The translations under genes and the position numbers were made by a program. Shown in pieces: positions 27,715 to 36,591 of a stretch of DNA of 64,000 bases (positions are counted from its first letter, which is position 1; each line of letters opens with the position of its first letter). This DNA comes from Prevotellaceae bacterium UBA2744 (GTDB lineage Bacteria; Bacteroidota; Bacteroidia; Bacteroidales; Bacteroidaceae). The notes under the pieces are model-generated. The model did not search any database. It was given only the letters and a program-made list of their open reading frames with translations, and was not told the origin of the DNA. Location: contig DEJQ01000009.1 in NCBI GenBank assembly GCA_002353575.1, positions 1 to 64,000 on the forward strand, written 5' to 3'.

Positions 27715-28224
27715 TTATCCTTTAAATACTTTAGTCAAATTAACACCACGGTTAGCAGCAACAGTCTTAGGATCGCGCATATTAGCAAGTGCCTCGATCG
27801 TAGCCTTTACGAGGTTGTGAGGATTTGAAGAGCCCTTTGACTTTGCAAGGACGTCTGTAACACCTACACTCTCGAGTACAGCACGCATAGCACCACCGGC
27901 TACTACTCCAGTACCCTCAGACGCTGGCATGATTAACACACGAGCTCCGCCGAACTTTGCAACAGCCTCATGAGGCACTGTTCCGTTCAGGATTGGAACC
28001 TTAACCAGATTCTTCTTTGCAGCTTCAACGCCCTTAGCGATAGCAGCTGTTACTTCACCAGCCTTACCAAGACCATAGCCTATTACACCATTTCCGTCAC
28101 CAACAACTACGATGGCAGCGAATGTAAATGTACGACCACCCTTAGTAACTTTAGTAACACGATTAATAGCAACCAAGCGGTCTTTAAGCTCGGCATCGTT
28201 TTGTACTTTAACTCTATTTACCAT
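27715..28224 (-). CDS. rpsE: 30S ribosomal protein S5
   Basis: 169 aa. The double-stranded RNA-binding N-terminal domain contains LVAINRVTKVTKGGRTFTFA and the C-terminal domain contains GAMRAVLESVGVTDVLAKS. S5 takes part in decoding fidelity and helicase activity at the mRNA entry. Confidence 0.99.
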   Translation of the reverse strand: MVNRVKVQNDAELKDRLVAINRVTKVTKGGRTFTFAAIVVVGDGNGVIGYGLGKAGEVTAAIAKGVEAAKKNLVKVPILNGTVPHEAVAKFGGARVLIMPASEGTGVVAGGAMRAVLESVGVTDVLAKSKGSSNPHNLVKATIEALANMRDPKTVAANRGVNLTKVFKG

Positions 28225-28232
28225 AATCGTAT

Positions 28233-28574
28233 TTAAAATTTAAGTCCTGCTTCGCGTGCAGCTTCTGCTACAGCTTTTACTCTACCGTGATAAAGGTAAC
28301 CGTTACGGTCGAACACAACAGTTGAAATACCAGCCTCGAGAGCCTTCTTTGCAATGAGTTGCCCCACCTTAGTTGCCTGTTCACACTTATTCATTTTCTC
28401 AAATCCAAGTGAAGATGCTGCAACCAGAGTCTTCTGTGCATCGTCATCAATCACCTGAACATATATTTGCTTGTTACTTCTGAACACACTCAAACGTGGA
28501 CGTTCTGCAGTACCAGCAATTTTATTGCGTACTCTATATTTAATTTTGAGTCGTCTTTCAATCTTTGTAATCAT
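28233..28574 (-). CDS. rplR: 50S ribosomal protein L18
   Basis: 113 aa: RRLKIKYRVRNKIAGTAERP, LSVFRSNKQIYVQVIDD and VVFDRNGYLYHGRVKAVAEA, all L18 landmarks. It binds 5S rRNA together with L5. Confidence 0.99.
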   Translation of the reverse strand: MITKIERRLKIKYRVRNKIAGTAERPRLSVFRSNKQIYVQVIDDDAQKTLVAASSLGFEKMNKCEQATKVGQLIAKKALEAGISTVVFDRNGYLYHGRVKAVAEAAREAGLKF

Positions 28575-28592
28575 ACTCTAAATCGTTTTATA

Positions 28593-29162
28593 TTATTTAG
28601 CACTTGCAGACTTACCAGACTTTCTTCTAATCTCTTCGCCCAAGAAGCGGATACCCTTACCCTTGTATGGTTCAGGTTTGCGGAACGAACGAATCTTAGC
28701 ACATACGAGTCCAAGCAACTGCTTGTCGCATGATTCGAGCATGATAAGAGGATCCTGATTTCTCTCAGACTTTGTTTCGACCTTAACCTCCTTTGGAACG
28801 TCGAATACGATAGCGTGAGAATATCCGAGTGCAAACTCAAGAACATTTCCCTGATTGCTTACGCGGTAACCGACTCCGACAATTTGAAGTGTTGCCTTGT
28901 AGCCTTCAGAAACACCTACTACCATATTGTGCACGAGTGCACGGTAGAGACCATGAAAAGCATGACGCTGCTTTGTATTATCCTGCATCAACTCTGTATT
29001 CTCTTCCATTGTCAACTTTCCGTCCTCAATACATACCTTGATGGCAGGGTTTACGTATTGGCTGAGTTCGCCTTTCGGACCTTTAACAGTTACAATGTCA
29101 TCCTTATGAGTTACTGTTACTCCTGCAGGAATAATAATAGGTAATTTACCAATTCTAGACAT
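28593..29162 (-). CDS. rplF: 50S ribosomal protein L6
   Basis: 189 aa, two repeated domains: MSRIGKLPIIIPAGVTVTHK at the start and the C-terminal IRSFRKPEPYKGKGIRFLGE signature. It lies at the base of the factor-binding stalk. Confidence 0.99.
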   Translation of the reverse strand: MSRIGKLPIIIPAGVTVTHKDDIVTVKGPKGELSQYVNPAIKVCIEDGKLTMEENTELMQDNTKQRHAFHGLYRALVHNMVVGVSEGYKATLQIVGVGYRVSNQGNVLEFALGYSHAIVFDVPKEVKVETKSERNQDPLIMLESCDKQLLGLVCAKIRSFRKPEPYKGKGIRFLGEEIRRKSGKSASAK

Positions 29163-29178
29163 TATAATTCCTCCTTAA

Positions 29179-29574
29179 TTAATATACATAACAAAGAACT
29201 TCACCGCCAATCTTCAAGTCGGCAGCTTCCTTGTCTGTCATAACACCTTTAGATGTAGATATCACTGCGATACCCAATCCGTTTATTACACGTGGCATAT
29301 CCTTGTATCCGGTATATTTACGGAGACCTGGACGTGAAACACGCTTCAGCGACTGAATTGCGCTTACTTTTGTCTGAGGATCATACTTCAGAGCAATCTT
29401 GATTGTACCCTGAGGACCCTCCTCCATGAACTTGAAGTTCAAAATGTACCCTTTGTCGAAGAGAATCTTAGTAATTTCCTTCTTCAGGTTTGAGGCTGGT
29501 ATTTCTACTACCTTGTGCTTTGCCTGAATGGCATTGCGCAACCTCGTCAAATAATCTGCTATTGGATCTGTCAT
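29179..29574 (-). CDS. rpsH: 30S ribosomal protein S8
   Basis: 131 aa: MTDPIADYLTRLRNAIQAKH at the start and the C-terminal NGLGIAVISTSKGVMTDKEA motif. S8 binds 16S rRNA helix 21 and in E. coli represses the spc operon. Here it is preceded by an unusual 216-bp non-coding gap, described separately. Confidence 0.99.
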   Translation of the reverse strand: MTDPIADYLTRLRNAIQAKHKVVEIPASNLKKEITKILFDKGYILNFKFMEEGPQGTIKIALKYDPQTKVSAIQSLKRVSRPGLRKYTGYKDMPRVINGLGIAVISTSKGVMTDKEAADLKIGGEVLCYVY

Positions 29575-29790
29575 AATTAAATTAAATTAATCGGAACTTA
29601 TTTTCGGATGTCCGACAATATTTAACAATAATAAAACACTCTCTGTTCTTAGCTTACCGATAAAAGAACTTAGAATTACTTCTGTTTCCTTCACCGTTTC
29701 TTTAGAAGTAAAATATCTTCAAGTTACCCCCGAACTGGTAACTCTCAGATGTTTACTTGCTAAAAATTTACACAAGCGGGAAACCGCAAA
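29575..29790 (-). other. Non-coding gap inside the ribosomal operon (rpsN-rpsH)
   Basis: 216 bp without an ORF where the genes around it are 0-20 bp apart. Short hairpins are visible: TCGGA/TCCGA near 29603-29614, AGTTACC (29722-29728) with GGTAACT (29737-29743), and GCGG/CCGC (29776-29787). It could be a regulatory element or an internal promoter region. No consensus TAnnTTTG box was noticed in it. Confidence 0.5.
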
Positions 29791-30090
29791 TTACCAGCTT
29801 GCTTTCTTTACTCCTGGAATAAGTCCTTGTGAAGCCATCTCGCGGAACTGGATACGAGAAAGTCCGAACTGACGGATATATCCTCTTGGACGACCAGTTA
29901 TCTTGCAACGGTTGTGAAGACGGATTGGATTAGCATTTGCAGGGATAGCCTGAAGCTTACGAGCTGCCTCATAAGCATCTGCCGGCTCACCTGTTGCAAC
30001 AATCTTCTTCAGCGCTGCGCGCTTAGCTGCATACTTAGCCACAAGTTTTGCACGTTTTACCTCACGTGCTTTCATTGATTCCTTTGCCAT
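29791..30090 (-). CDS. rpsN: 30S ribosomal protein S14 (zinc-independent type)
   Basis: 99 aa, the long form without the CxxC...CxxC zinc ribbon: MAKESMKAREVKRAKLVAKY and RCKITGRPRGYIRQFGLSRI. It lies in the 30S head. 6 bp after rplE. Confidence 0.98.
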   Translation of the reverse strand: MAKESMKAREVKRAKLVAKYAAKRAALKKIVATGEPADAYEAARKLQAIPANANPIRLHNRCKITGRPRGYIRQFGLSRIQFREMASQGLIPGVKKASW

Positions 30091-30096
30091 ATCTAC

Positions 30097-30651
30097 TTAT
30101 TTTTTTGCATCTTTAAATGGAAGACCAAATGCCTTCAGGAGTGCATAACCCTCTTCGTCTGTCTGAGCAGAAGTTACGAACGTGATGTTCATACCAGCAA
30201 TCTTCTCAACTTGATCAATATTGATCTCAGGGAAGATAATCTGTTCAGTGATACCGAGTGTATAGTTACCACGGCCGTCAAACTTAGATTCGATACCTTT
30301 GAAGTCACGGATACGAGGAAGAGATACGCGGACAAGTTTCTCGAGGAACTCGTACATTCTGTCACGACGCAGTGTTACCATCACACCGATAGGCATCTTT
30401 CTACGAAGACGGAAGTTTGAGATATCCTTCTTTGACAATGTTGTCACAGGTTTCTGTCCTGTAATCTGTGCAATTTCGTTCATTGCAACCTCGATAATCT
30501 TCTTGTCAGCAGTTGCCTGACCAAGACCCTGGTTAATTACGATCTTCTTCAACACAGGAATCTGCATTGGTGAAGAGTAATTGAACTGCTTCTGAAGTGC
30601 TGGAGCAATCTGCTCAGCATATACATTCTTTAATTGTGCAGTTGTACTCAT
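30097..30651 (-). CDS. rplE: 50S ribosomal protein L5
   Basis: 184 aa: IPVLKKIVINQGLGQATADK, the Arg-rich loop RLRRKMPIGVMVTLRRDRMY and NYTLGITEQIIFPEI are L5 hallmarks. It binds 5S rRNA and the P-site tRNA. Its ATG shares one base with the rplX stop (TAATG overlap), suggesting translational coupling. Confidence 0.99.
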   Translation of the reverse strand: MSTTAQLKNVYAEQIAPALQKQFNYSSPMQIPVLKKIVINQGLGQATADKKIIEVAMNEIAQITGQKPVTTLSKKDISNFRLRRKMPIGVMVTLRRDRMYEFLEKLVRVSLPRIRDFKGIESKFDGRGNYTLGITEQIIFPEINIDQVEKIAGMNITFVTSAQTDEEGYALLKAFGLPFKDAKK

Positions 30652-30968
30652 TAGATTTCCTCCCCTGATTTTTTAGCGTAACGTACTAATTTTCCATTAG
30701 CGCCCAATTTACGACCAATTCGAGTAGCTTTTCCTGACTTAGGATCAACTACATTAAGGTTGGAGATGTGGATAGGAGCCTCCTGCTCAATAATACCTCC
30801 CTGTGGGTGTGCGGCACTAGGCTTAGTGCTCTTCTTTACTTTGTTGACACCCTCGACTACGGCACGCTGCTGCTTAACAAGTACAGAGAGAACCTTACCG
30901 GTCTTTCCCTTGTCGTCACCAGCATTTACATATACCGTGTCACCTTTCTTTATGTGTAATTTACCCAT
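30651..30968 (-). CDS. rplX: 50S ribosomal protein L24
   Basis: 105 aa with a KOW motif at the start (LHIKKGDTVYVNAGDDKGKT) and the GGIIEQEAPIHISNLNVVDP segment. It is an assembly-initiator protein of the 50S subunit. It overlaps rplE by one base. Confidence 0.99.
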   Translation of the reverse strand: MGKLHIKKGDTVYVNAGDDKGKTGKVLSVLVKQQRAVVEGVNKVKKSTKPSAAHPQGGIIEQEAPIHISNLNVVDPKSGKATRIGRKLGANGKLVRYAKKSGEEI

Positions 30969-30989
30969 TTTACTGTAATTCTTTAATAA

Positions 30990-31355
30990 TTAAAGCACCT
31001 CAGTAGCCAATGAAACTACTTTCATATTAGCAGCACGGAGCTCACGAGCTACAGGACCGAATATACGGCTTCCTCTCATTTCGCCTGCATTGTTCAGAAG
31101 TACGCAAGCATTGTCGTCAAAACGGATATATGAACCGTCAGGACGGCGCACTTCCTTCTTTGTGCGGACGATAAGAGCCTTAGATACAGAGCCCTTTTTA
31201 ATTTCACTCGTAGGGATAGCACTTTTCACTGCTACAACAATAACGTCTCCAACAGTAGCATAACGGCGGCGTGTACCACCAAGTACACGGATACAAAGTA
31301 CCTCGCGTGCACCACTGTTATCAGCGACAGCTAATCTTGATTCTACCTGTATCAT
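30990..31355 (-). CDS. rplN: 50S ribosomal protein L14
   Basis: 121 aa: MIQVESRLAVADNSGAREVL and the conserved GSRIFGPVARELRAANMKVV C-terminus. It lies at the subunit interface by the L19 and factor site. 5 bp after rpsQ. Confidence 0.99.
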   Translation of the reverse strand: MIQVESRLAVADNSGAREVLCIRVLGGTRRRYATVGDVIVVAVKSAIPTSEIKKGSVSKALIVRTKKEVRRPDGSYIRFDDNACVLLNNAGEMRGSRIFGPVARELRAANMKVVSLATEVL

Positions 31356-31360
31356 AATGT

Positions 31361-31615
31361 TTACTTAGCTCTTTCTACGATTTGTACTAATCTCCATCTT
31401 TTTGTTTTGCTCAATGGACGAGTCTCCATGATAAGCACAGTGTCACCAACATGTGCATCGTTTTTCTCATCATGAGCATGGTATTTCTTTGTCTTCTGGA
31501 CAAACTTACCATATATTGGGTGTTTCTCTTTGAACTTAGCTGCAACGACGATGGTCTTGTCCATCTTTTCACTTACAACTACACCCTGACGCTGTTTTCT
31601 TAAATTTCTTTCCAT
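31361..31615 (-). CDS. rpsQ: 30S ribosomal protein S17
   Basis: 84 aa, OB fold: RKQRQGVVVSEKMDKTIVVA and YHAHDEKNDAHVGDTVLIME are the S17 blocks. It binds 16S rRNA helices 7 and 11. Between rpmC and rplN as usual. Confidence 0.99.
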   Translation of the reverse strand: MERNLRKQRQGVVVSEKMDKTIVVAAKFKEKHPIYGKFVQKTKKYHAHDEKNDAHVGDTVLIMETRPLSKTKRWRLVQIVERAK

Positions 31616-31626
31616 GTAGCCTCGAA

Positions 31627-31821
31627 TTATTTATTGAGTTCTCTTTCACGAAGAACAGTTTTCATACGTGCAATATCACGACGCTGCTTCTTAATCTGAG
31701 AATTATCTTCTACAGGAGAAATATTGTGGCCGAACTTCTTGTTTTCGTAGTTGGCTACTTCTGTTTCGATGCGCTCTGCGAGTTCTGCATCGTTAAGTTC
31801 TCTAATTTCTGTAATCTTCAT
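31627..31821 (-). CDS. rpmC: 50S ribosomal protein L29
   Basis: 64 aa, two-helix protein: MKITEIRELNDAELAERIET and the C-terminal KKQRRDIARMKTVLRERE, typical for L29 at the tunnel exit next to L23. 5 bp after rplP. Confidence 0.98.
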   Translation of the reverse strand: MKITEIRELNDAELAERIETEVANYENKKFGHNISPVEDNSQIKKQRRDIARMKTVLRERELNK

Positions 31822-31826
31822 CTTAA

Positions 31827-32258
31827 TTAAGCATTTTTGTCGTAATCACGACGTACAACAAACTTAGTAGTAGTTGGAAGCTTCTGTGCTCCAAGGCGGA
31901 GAGCCTCCTTAGCAATATCATATGGAACGCCTTCTATCTCGAAGAGGATGCGTCCTGGTTTAGCAGGGAATACATACTGGTATGGATCACCCTTACCTTT
32001 ACCCATTCGGACGTCAGCAGGTTTCTTTGTGATAGGCTTGTCAGGGAAGATACGGATCCAGACCTGACCTTGACGCTGCATATAACGTGTAATAGCGACA
32101 CGGGCTGCTTCAATCTGACGAGCTGTGATCCAGCGAGTCTGAAGAGCCTTTATACCGAAACTACCGAAAGCGAGTTCAGTACCACGGTGTGATACGCCGT
32201 TCAAACGGCCACGACCTTTTTGCGGTCTTCTATACTTTTGTCTTTTTGGCTGTAACAT
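31827..32258 (-). CDS. rplP: 50S ribosomal protein L16
   Basis: 143 aa: MLQPKRQKYRRPQKGRGRLN, the RMGKGKGDPYQYVFPAKPGR block and the EALRLGAQKLPTTTKFV tail. It contacts the A-site tRNA elbow. 11 bp after rpsC. Confidence 0.99.
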   Translation of the reverse strand: MLQPKRQKYRRPQKGRGRLNGVSHRGTELAFGSFGIKALQTRWITARQIEAARVAITRYMQRQGQVWIRIFPDKPITKKPADVRMGKGKGDPYQYVFPAKPGRILFEIEGVPYDIAKEALRLGAQKLPTTTKFVVRRDYDKNA

Positions 32259-32269
32259 AGTTCATCCGA

Positions 32270-33001
32270 TTAATTACGATTTGACTTTTTGCTTCTAAAT
32301 CTTCTGTTGCCACCATTGCTATTACCTCCACGCACTGTTTCCTTCTGCTGTGCGAAGTTTGGAGCCAAATCCTGCTTACCGAACTTCTCACCGCGGCAGA
32401 TCCATACTTTGATACCAAGCAGACCAACCTTAGTAAGAGCCTCTGCAAGACAGTAGTCGATATCAGCGCGGAGAGTGTGAAGCGGAGTACGTCCTTCCTT
32501 GTACATCTCAGAGCGGCTCATTTCTGCGCCGTTCAGACGTCCTGAAATCTGCACCTTAATACCCTCTGCACCTGAGCGCATTGTATTAGCAATTGCAGTC
32601 TTGATAGCACGACGGTATGCAATCTTACCTTCAATCTGGCGTGCTATATTGTTAGCAACGATTGTAGCGTCAAGTTCCGGACGCTTAATCTCGAAAATGT
32701 TTATCTGTACATCCTTGTCGGTTACCTTCTTGAGCTCTGCCTTCAGTGCTTCTACATCCTGACCACCCTTACCAATGATGATACCTGGACGAGCAGAACA
32801 AATAGTAATTGTGACAAGTTTCAGTGTTCTTTCGATAACAATCTTAGAAACACTTGCCTTAGCCAAACGGGCATTGAGGTACTTACGGATCTTTGAATCT
32901 TCAAGGAGATTATCTCCGAAGTTCTTACCACCAAACCAGTTTGAATCCCAGCCGCGGACAATGCCGAGGCGGTTGCTTATTGGATTACACTTCTGTCCCA
33001 T
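32270..33001 (-). CDS. rpsC: 30S ribosomal protein S3
   Basis: 243 aa: the KH domain (ICSARPGIIIGKGGQDVEAL) and the C-terminal domain (GAEGIKVQISGRLNGAEMSR, LLGIKVWICRGEKFGK). It lines the mRNA entry tunnel. The Gly/Asn-rich tail (GGNSNGGNRRF) is a common terminal extension in this phylum. 2 bp after rplV. Confidence 0.99.
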   Translation of the reverse strand: MGQKCNPISNRLGIVRGWDSNWFGGKNFGDNLLEDSKIRKYLNARLAKASVSKIVIERTLKLVTITICSARPGIIIGKGGQDVEALKAELKKVTDKDVQINIFEIKRPELDATIVANNIARQIEGKIAYRRAIKTAIANTMRSGAEGIKVQISGRLNGAEMSRSEMYKEGRTPLHTLRADIDYCLAEALTKVGLLGIKVWICRGEKFGKQDLAPNFAQQKETVRGGNSNGGNRRFRSKKSNRN

Positions 33002-33003
33002 AA

Positions 33004-33408
33004 TTATTTCTCATCATTAGTTTTAGCGTCCACGAAAATAGTTACATGATTAGAACGCTTGCGAATTCTATAACCGCGACCCTGTGGAGCCGGACGCATA
33101 CGCTTCAGAGTAGCACCCTCATCAACAAAAATCTTCGAGATGAAGAGTTCACCGTTTTCAGCTTTGCGGTCGTTTTTCTGCTCCCAGTTTGCAATGGCAG
33201 AACGAAGCAACTTCTCTAGGTCCTTGGCAGCATCCTTGCTGTTGAACTTGAGAGTTGCGAGTGCCTTGCTTACTTCCATACCTCTTACGAGGTCTGCAAC
33301 GTAGCGCATCTTACGTGGTGAAGACGGAATGTTGCGGAATGTAGCAAAGTACTGTGTCTTCTTGGCCTCTTTAAGTTTGTTGGCCATTAATCGTTTTCTT
33401 GCTCCCAT
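33004..33408 (-). CDS. rplV: 50S ribosomal protein L22
   Basis: 134 aa: NIPSSPRKMRYVADLVRGME and the tunnel-lining hairpin region TLKRMRPAPQGRGYRIRKRS, where macrolide-resistance changes occur in other bacteria; the loop looks intact. It starts MGARKRLMANKLKEAKK. 34 bp after rpsS. Confidence 0.98.
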   Translation of the reverse strand: MGARKRLMANKLKEAKKTQYFATFRNIPSSPRKMRYVADLVRGMEVSKALATLKFNSKDAAKDLEKLLRSAIANWEQKNDRKAENGELFISKIFVDEGATLKRMRPAPQGRGYRIRKRSNHVTIFVDAKTNDEK

Positions 33409-33442
33409 TATATAAATCTCTATTTTTCTTTAGTAAGCCTGT

Positions 33443-33712
33443 TTACTTTTTCTTGTTACCTGCATGACCACGGAAAGTACGAGTCAGGGCAAATTCGCCA
33501 AGTTTATGACCTACCATGTTTTCAGTAATGTAAACAGGAATAAATTTGTTACCGTTATGTACTGCAATGGTGTGTCCCACGAAATCAGGGGAAATCATTG
33601 AAGCACGTGCCCATGTCTTAATAACACTCTTCTTGCCGCTCTCGTTCATACCGAGAACCTTCTTTTCGAGTTTTACGTTAATATATGGACCTTTTTTTAA
33701 TGAACGACTCAT
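33443..33712 (-). CDS. rpsS: 30S ribosomal protein S19
   Basis: 89 aa: MSRSLKKGPYINVKLEKKVL, TIAVHNGNKFIPVYITENMVGHKLGEFA-type core and FRGHAGNKKK end, all diagnostic. It lies in the 30S head with S13. 12 bp after rplB. Confidence 0.99.
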   Translation of the reverse strand: MSRSLKKGPYINVKLEKKVLGMNESGKKSVIKTWARASMISPDFVGHTIAVHNGNKFIPVYITENMVGHKLGEFALTRTFRGHAGNKKK

Positions 33713-33724
33713 ATTCAGTTAACT

Positions 33725-34552
33725 TTATTTCTTGTTACGTCTTTCAATTATGTACTTGTTTGACAACTTCTTCGGCGCACGAGTCTTGAGACCCTTAGCA
33801 TAAAGACCGTTGCGAGAACGTGGGTGACCACCTGTCTGGCGTCCTTCACCACCACCCATTGGGTGATCGATTGGGTTCATTACAACACCACGGTTGTGTG
33901 GACGGCGACCAAGCCAGCGGCTGCGGCCTGCCTTACCAGAAGATTCAAGTGCGTGGTCAGAGTTGCTGACGCTACCGATAGTAGCACGACAAACTGAAAG
34001 TACCTTACGAATTTCACCTGAAGGGAGTTTGATTACGCAATACTTACCTTCGCGTGAAGTTAACTGAGCGAAATTGCCGGCTGAGCGGACCATCTTAGCA
34101 CCCTGTCCAGGCTTGAGCTCAATATTGTGGATAACAGTACCCACAGGAATCTTCTCAAGTGGCAGTGAGTTGCCAAGGTCTGGAGTAGCATCTGCACCAG
34201 ACATAATCTTGTCACCAACCTTCAATCCGTTAGGAGCAACAATGTAACGTTTTTCACCGTCAGCATAGAATACGAGAGCAATACGAGCAGAACGGTTTGG
34301 ATCGTACTCGATTGTCTTTACTACTGCGGGAATTCCGTCCTTTTCTCTCTTGAAATCGACAAAACGTAGAAGTCTCTTGTGACCGCCACCTCTGTAGCGT
34401 ACTGTGATGCGTCCCTGATTGTTACGACCACCTGTGCTACGCTTTCCGAAAACAAGACTTTTCTCTGGTACTGATGTAGTAACATCATCGAAAGTACCAA
34501 TAGCTTTGTGACGCTGACCAGGAGTTACTGGTCTGAATTTACGAATACCCAT
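33725..34552 (-). CDS. rplB: 50S ribosomal protein L2
   Basis: 275 aa from the ATG at 34552 (MGIRKFRPVTPGQRHKAIGT). The frame is open another 24 codons upstream, but that part overlaps rplW and does not look like L2. The peptidyl-transferase-proximal segment MNPIDHPMGGGEGRQTGGHP is intact. It binds 23S rRNA and helps join the subunits. Confidence 0.98.
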   Translation of the reverse strand: MGIRKFRPVTPGQRHKAIGTFDDVTTSVPEKSLVFGKRSTGGRNNQGRITVRYRGGGHKRLLRFVDFKREKDGIPAVVKTIEYDPNRSARIALVFYADGEKRYIVAPNGLKVGDKIMSGADATPDLGNSLPLEKIPVGTVIHNIELKPGQGAKMVRSAGNFAQLTSREGKYCVIKLPSGEIRKVLSVCRATIGSVSNSDHALESSGKAGRSRWLGRRPHNRGVVMNPIDHPMGGGEGRQTGGHPRSRNGLYAKGLKTRAPKKLSNKYIIERRNKK

Positions 34553-34556
34553 TTTT

Positions 34557-34850
34557 TTAAATGTTACTATAGAAATCGATAGTTTCCCCTTCGGCAAGAG
34601 TGACGATAGCCTTCTTGTAGGCATTTGTCCTACCCTTGATCACACCAGACCTTGTATAGCGGCTCTTACGCTTACCAGCGTATTTGATGGTGTTGACAGA
34701 AACTACATTTACGTTATACTTAGCTTCAATTTCTTTTTTTATCTCAATCTTATTGGCACTAGGAAGCACAATGAAGCCGAACTTGTTATTCTGCTTCTCT
34801 GAAATTGCTGTCATTTTTTCCGTTACCAATGGTTTTACAACATATCCCAT
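34557..34850 (-). CDS. rplW: 50S ribosomal protein L23
   Basis: 97 aa: VVKPLVTEKMTAISEKQNNK and IEAKYNVNVVSVNTIKYAGK. It is the tunnel-exit docking site for trigger factor and SRP. 4 bp before rplB. Confidence 0.98.
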   Translation of the reverse strand: MGYVVKPLVTEKMTAISEKQNNKFGFIVLPSANKIEIKKEIEAKYNVNVVSVNTIKYAGKRKSRYTRSGVIKGRTNAYKKAIVTLAEGETIDFYSNI

Positions 34851-34862
34851 ATCGTGACCTCC

Positions 34863-35492
34863 TTACTTGTTTAAAGTTTCGTCAATAAGCTTCACCGCAT
34901 CTTCAGTCATAACAAGAACATTTGCATTCATTACCTTATAAGTATTGAGTGCAGATGCAGTCATCACCTCGACACGCTGAATGTTACGAGTTGACAAATT
35001 TACGTTCTTTTTTACTTCAGACAAAAGGATTAGCACCTTCTTATCTGCGACTTTAAGATTATTTAACATCTCAACCGCATCTTTTGTCTTTGGAGCTGCA
35101 AAATCGAAGTCCTCAACTACGACAATTGCATTCTGCTGAGCCTTGTATGAAAGTGCGCTCTTACGAGCAAGAAGCTTAACTTTCTTGTTCAGCTTGAACC
35201 AATAGTCACGTGGACGTGGACCGAACACTCTACCACCACCACGAAGCACTGGAGACTTAATATCACCACGGCGAGCGCCGCCACCGCCCTTCTGACGGAT
35301 GAGCTTGCGAGTAGAACCGGTGATTTCGCTTCTTTCTTTCGACTTGTGAGTACCCTGGCGCTGAGCAGCGAGATACTGGTTTACGGCAAGGTAAATAACG
35401 TGGTCGTTAGGTTCAATTCCGAAGATTGCATCGTTCAGAACTACCTTCTTGCCAGTTTCCTGACCTTTAATGTTTAATACTGAAACTTCCAT
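34863..35492 (-). CDS. rplD: 50S ribosomal protein L4
   Basis: 209 aa. The extended tunnel loop is visible (TGSTRKLIRQKGGGGARRGD, GGRVFGPRPRDYWFKLNKKV). In E. coli L4 also represses the S10 operon; whether that holds here is unknown. 3 bp after rplC. Confidence 0.99.
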   Translation of the reverse strand: MEVSVLNIKGQETGKKVVLNDAIFGIEPNDHVIYLAVNQYLAAQRQGTHKSKERSEITGSTRKLIRQKGGGGARRGDIKSPVLRGGGRVFGPRPRDYWFKLNKKVKLLARKSALSYKAQQNAIVVVEDFDFAAPKTKDAVEMLNNLKVADKKVLILLSEVKKNVNLSTRNIQRVEVMTASALNTYKVMNANVLVMTEDAVKLIDETLNK

Positions 35493-35495
35493 TGC

Positions 35496-36110
35496 TTACT
35501 TCTTGATTTTAATAATTGAACCCTTACATCCTGGCACACTACCCTTTACGAGAAGCAGATTGTGCTCTGGAATTACCTTAATAACCTGCAGGTTGTGTGT
35601 AGTAACCTGTTCGTCGCCCATGTGTCCACCCATGTGGAGGTTCTTGAACACACGCGACGGAGTAGCACACGCACCGATAGAACCCGGTTTGCGCAGACGG
35701 TCATCCTGACCGTGTGTTGCCTGACCGACACCACCGAAGCCCCAACGCTTTACTACACCCTGGAAACCCTTACCCTTAGAAGTTCCAGTAACGTCAACAT
35801 AAGCTGCGTCGTTGAAGAACTCTACAGTGATAACATCGCCCAGATTGTACTCTTCGTCAAACGTGAACTCGGCCAAGTGTCTCTTTGGAGTTGTACCCGA
35901 CTTGGCAAAGTGACCTTTCATAGGTTTGCTGACGTTCTTCTCCTTTGCATCTGCAAAACCAATCTGAACAGCAGCATAACCGTCTTTTTCAACGGTCTTC
36001 ACCTGAGTAACAACACAAGGACCGGCTTCGATAACAGTGCACGGTACATTCTTACCGTCGGCACTGAAAACGGATGTCATTCCGATTTTTCTTCCAATTA
36101 ATCCTGGCAT
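35496..36110 (-). CDS. rplC: 50S ribosomal protein L3
   Basis: 204 aa: MPGLIGRKIGMTSVFSADGK, then the loop that reaches the peptidyl-transferase centre (GVVKRWGFGGVGQATHGQDD). It is the first gene of this transcript. Its usual upstream neighbour rpsJ is 5.7 kb away beyond an accessory island. Confidence 0.99.
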   Translation of the reverse strand: MPGLIGRKIGMTSVFSADGKNVPCTVIEAGPCVVTQVKTVEKDGYAAVQIGFADAKEKNVSKPMKGHFAKSGTTPKRHLAEFTFDEEYNLGDVITVEFFNDAAYVDVTGTSKGKGFQGVVKRWGFGGVGQATHGQDDRLRKPGSIGACATPSRVFKNLHMGGHMGDEQVTTHNLQVIKVIPEHNLLLVKGSVPGCKGSIIKIKK

Positions 36111-36293
36111 TTCAGTTTAGAATTTAAAAAATAATGTGTATATATATCTGTCTTTTCAAGTGGCATCTTGCATTCTTACAACTCACAACACACTTAAAAA
36201 GAACTACATCACTACTTCCGAACTGAAGGTAATTCATTCTTTCTCAAGGTATTGTTAGCCGTAAAGCCAGCGCAATACGCACTTTAGCGGGTG

Positions 36294-36324
36294 CAAAGGT
36301 ACGCATAATACATGAGGCACGCAA
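36294..36324 (-). promoter_or_regulatory. Promoter of the rplC (S10-type) operon
   Basis: Minus strand: -33 TTG (36322-36324), 20-bp spacer, -7 TACCTTTG (36294-36301), a full match to TAnnTTTG. It gives the rplC-to-rplQ cluster its own start, with a leader of about 180 nt. Confidence 0.75.
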
Positions 36325-36531
36325 CACATCTTATAAACTTTATCGCAAGATTTAAGTTTTTTTTGCACTTCGGACGTATAGAACTGCCCGAAGCTTACTT
36401 TTATTGGGCAAAGACCAGCCAGTTACTGGCAAGATAGATGCTAATGCCTTGCGCGACATCACAGAGAACCAAGTCCCTACTGCAAAAGAGGTGGCGACTT
36501 TAAAAACCATTTGGATTAAATCAAAAATAGC

Positions 36532-36562
36532 AGGAGCATGTCAGTTGATTCGACACGCTCCT
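36532..36562 (-). terminator. Terminator after the 64-aa peptide gene
   Basis: An 11-bp stem (36532-36542 with 36552-36562; one G-U pair on the minus-strand RNA), a 9-nt loop, then five T residues four bases downstream on the minus strand. It lies 30 bp past the peptide stop and ends the accessory-island operon. It also has T residues on the plus side. Confidence 0.75.
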
Positions 36563-36591
36563 ATTTTGTTTTCTATTTACCTCTCGGACTT

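Larger units (their letters stand above)
36111..36591 (-). other. rplC leader and intergenic region
   Basis: 481 bp without a supported gene. The half next to rplC is a transcribed leader of about 180 nt behind the promoter at 36294-36324. The other half contains a bidirectional hairpin terminator (36532-36562). A plus-strand open frame across 36404-36691 starts with TTG, runs into the peptide gene and is not accepted. Confidence 0.7.

Noticed and set aside
34553..34624. An N-terminal extension of L2
   Set aside because: The extra 24 residues overlap rplW and do not resemble L2; the ATG at 34552 gives the usual length.
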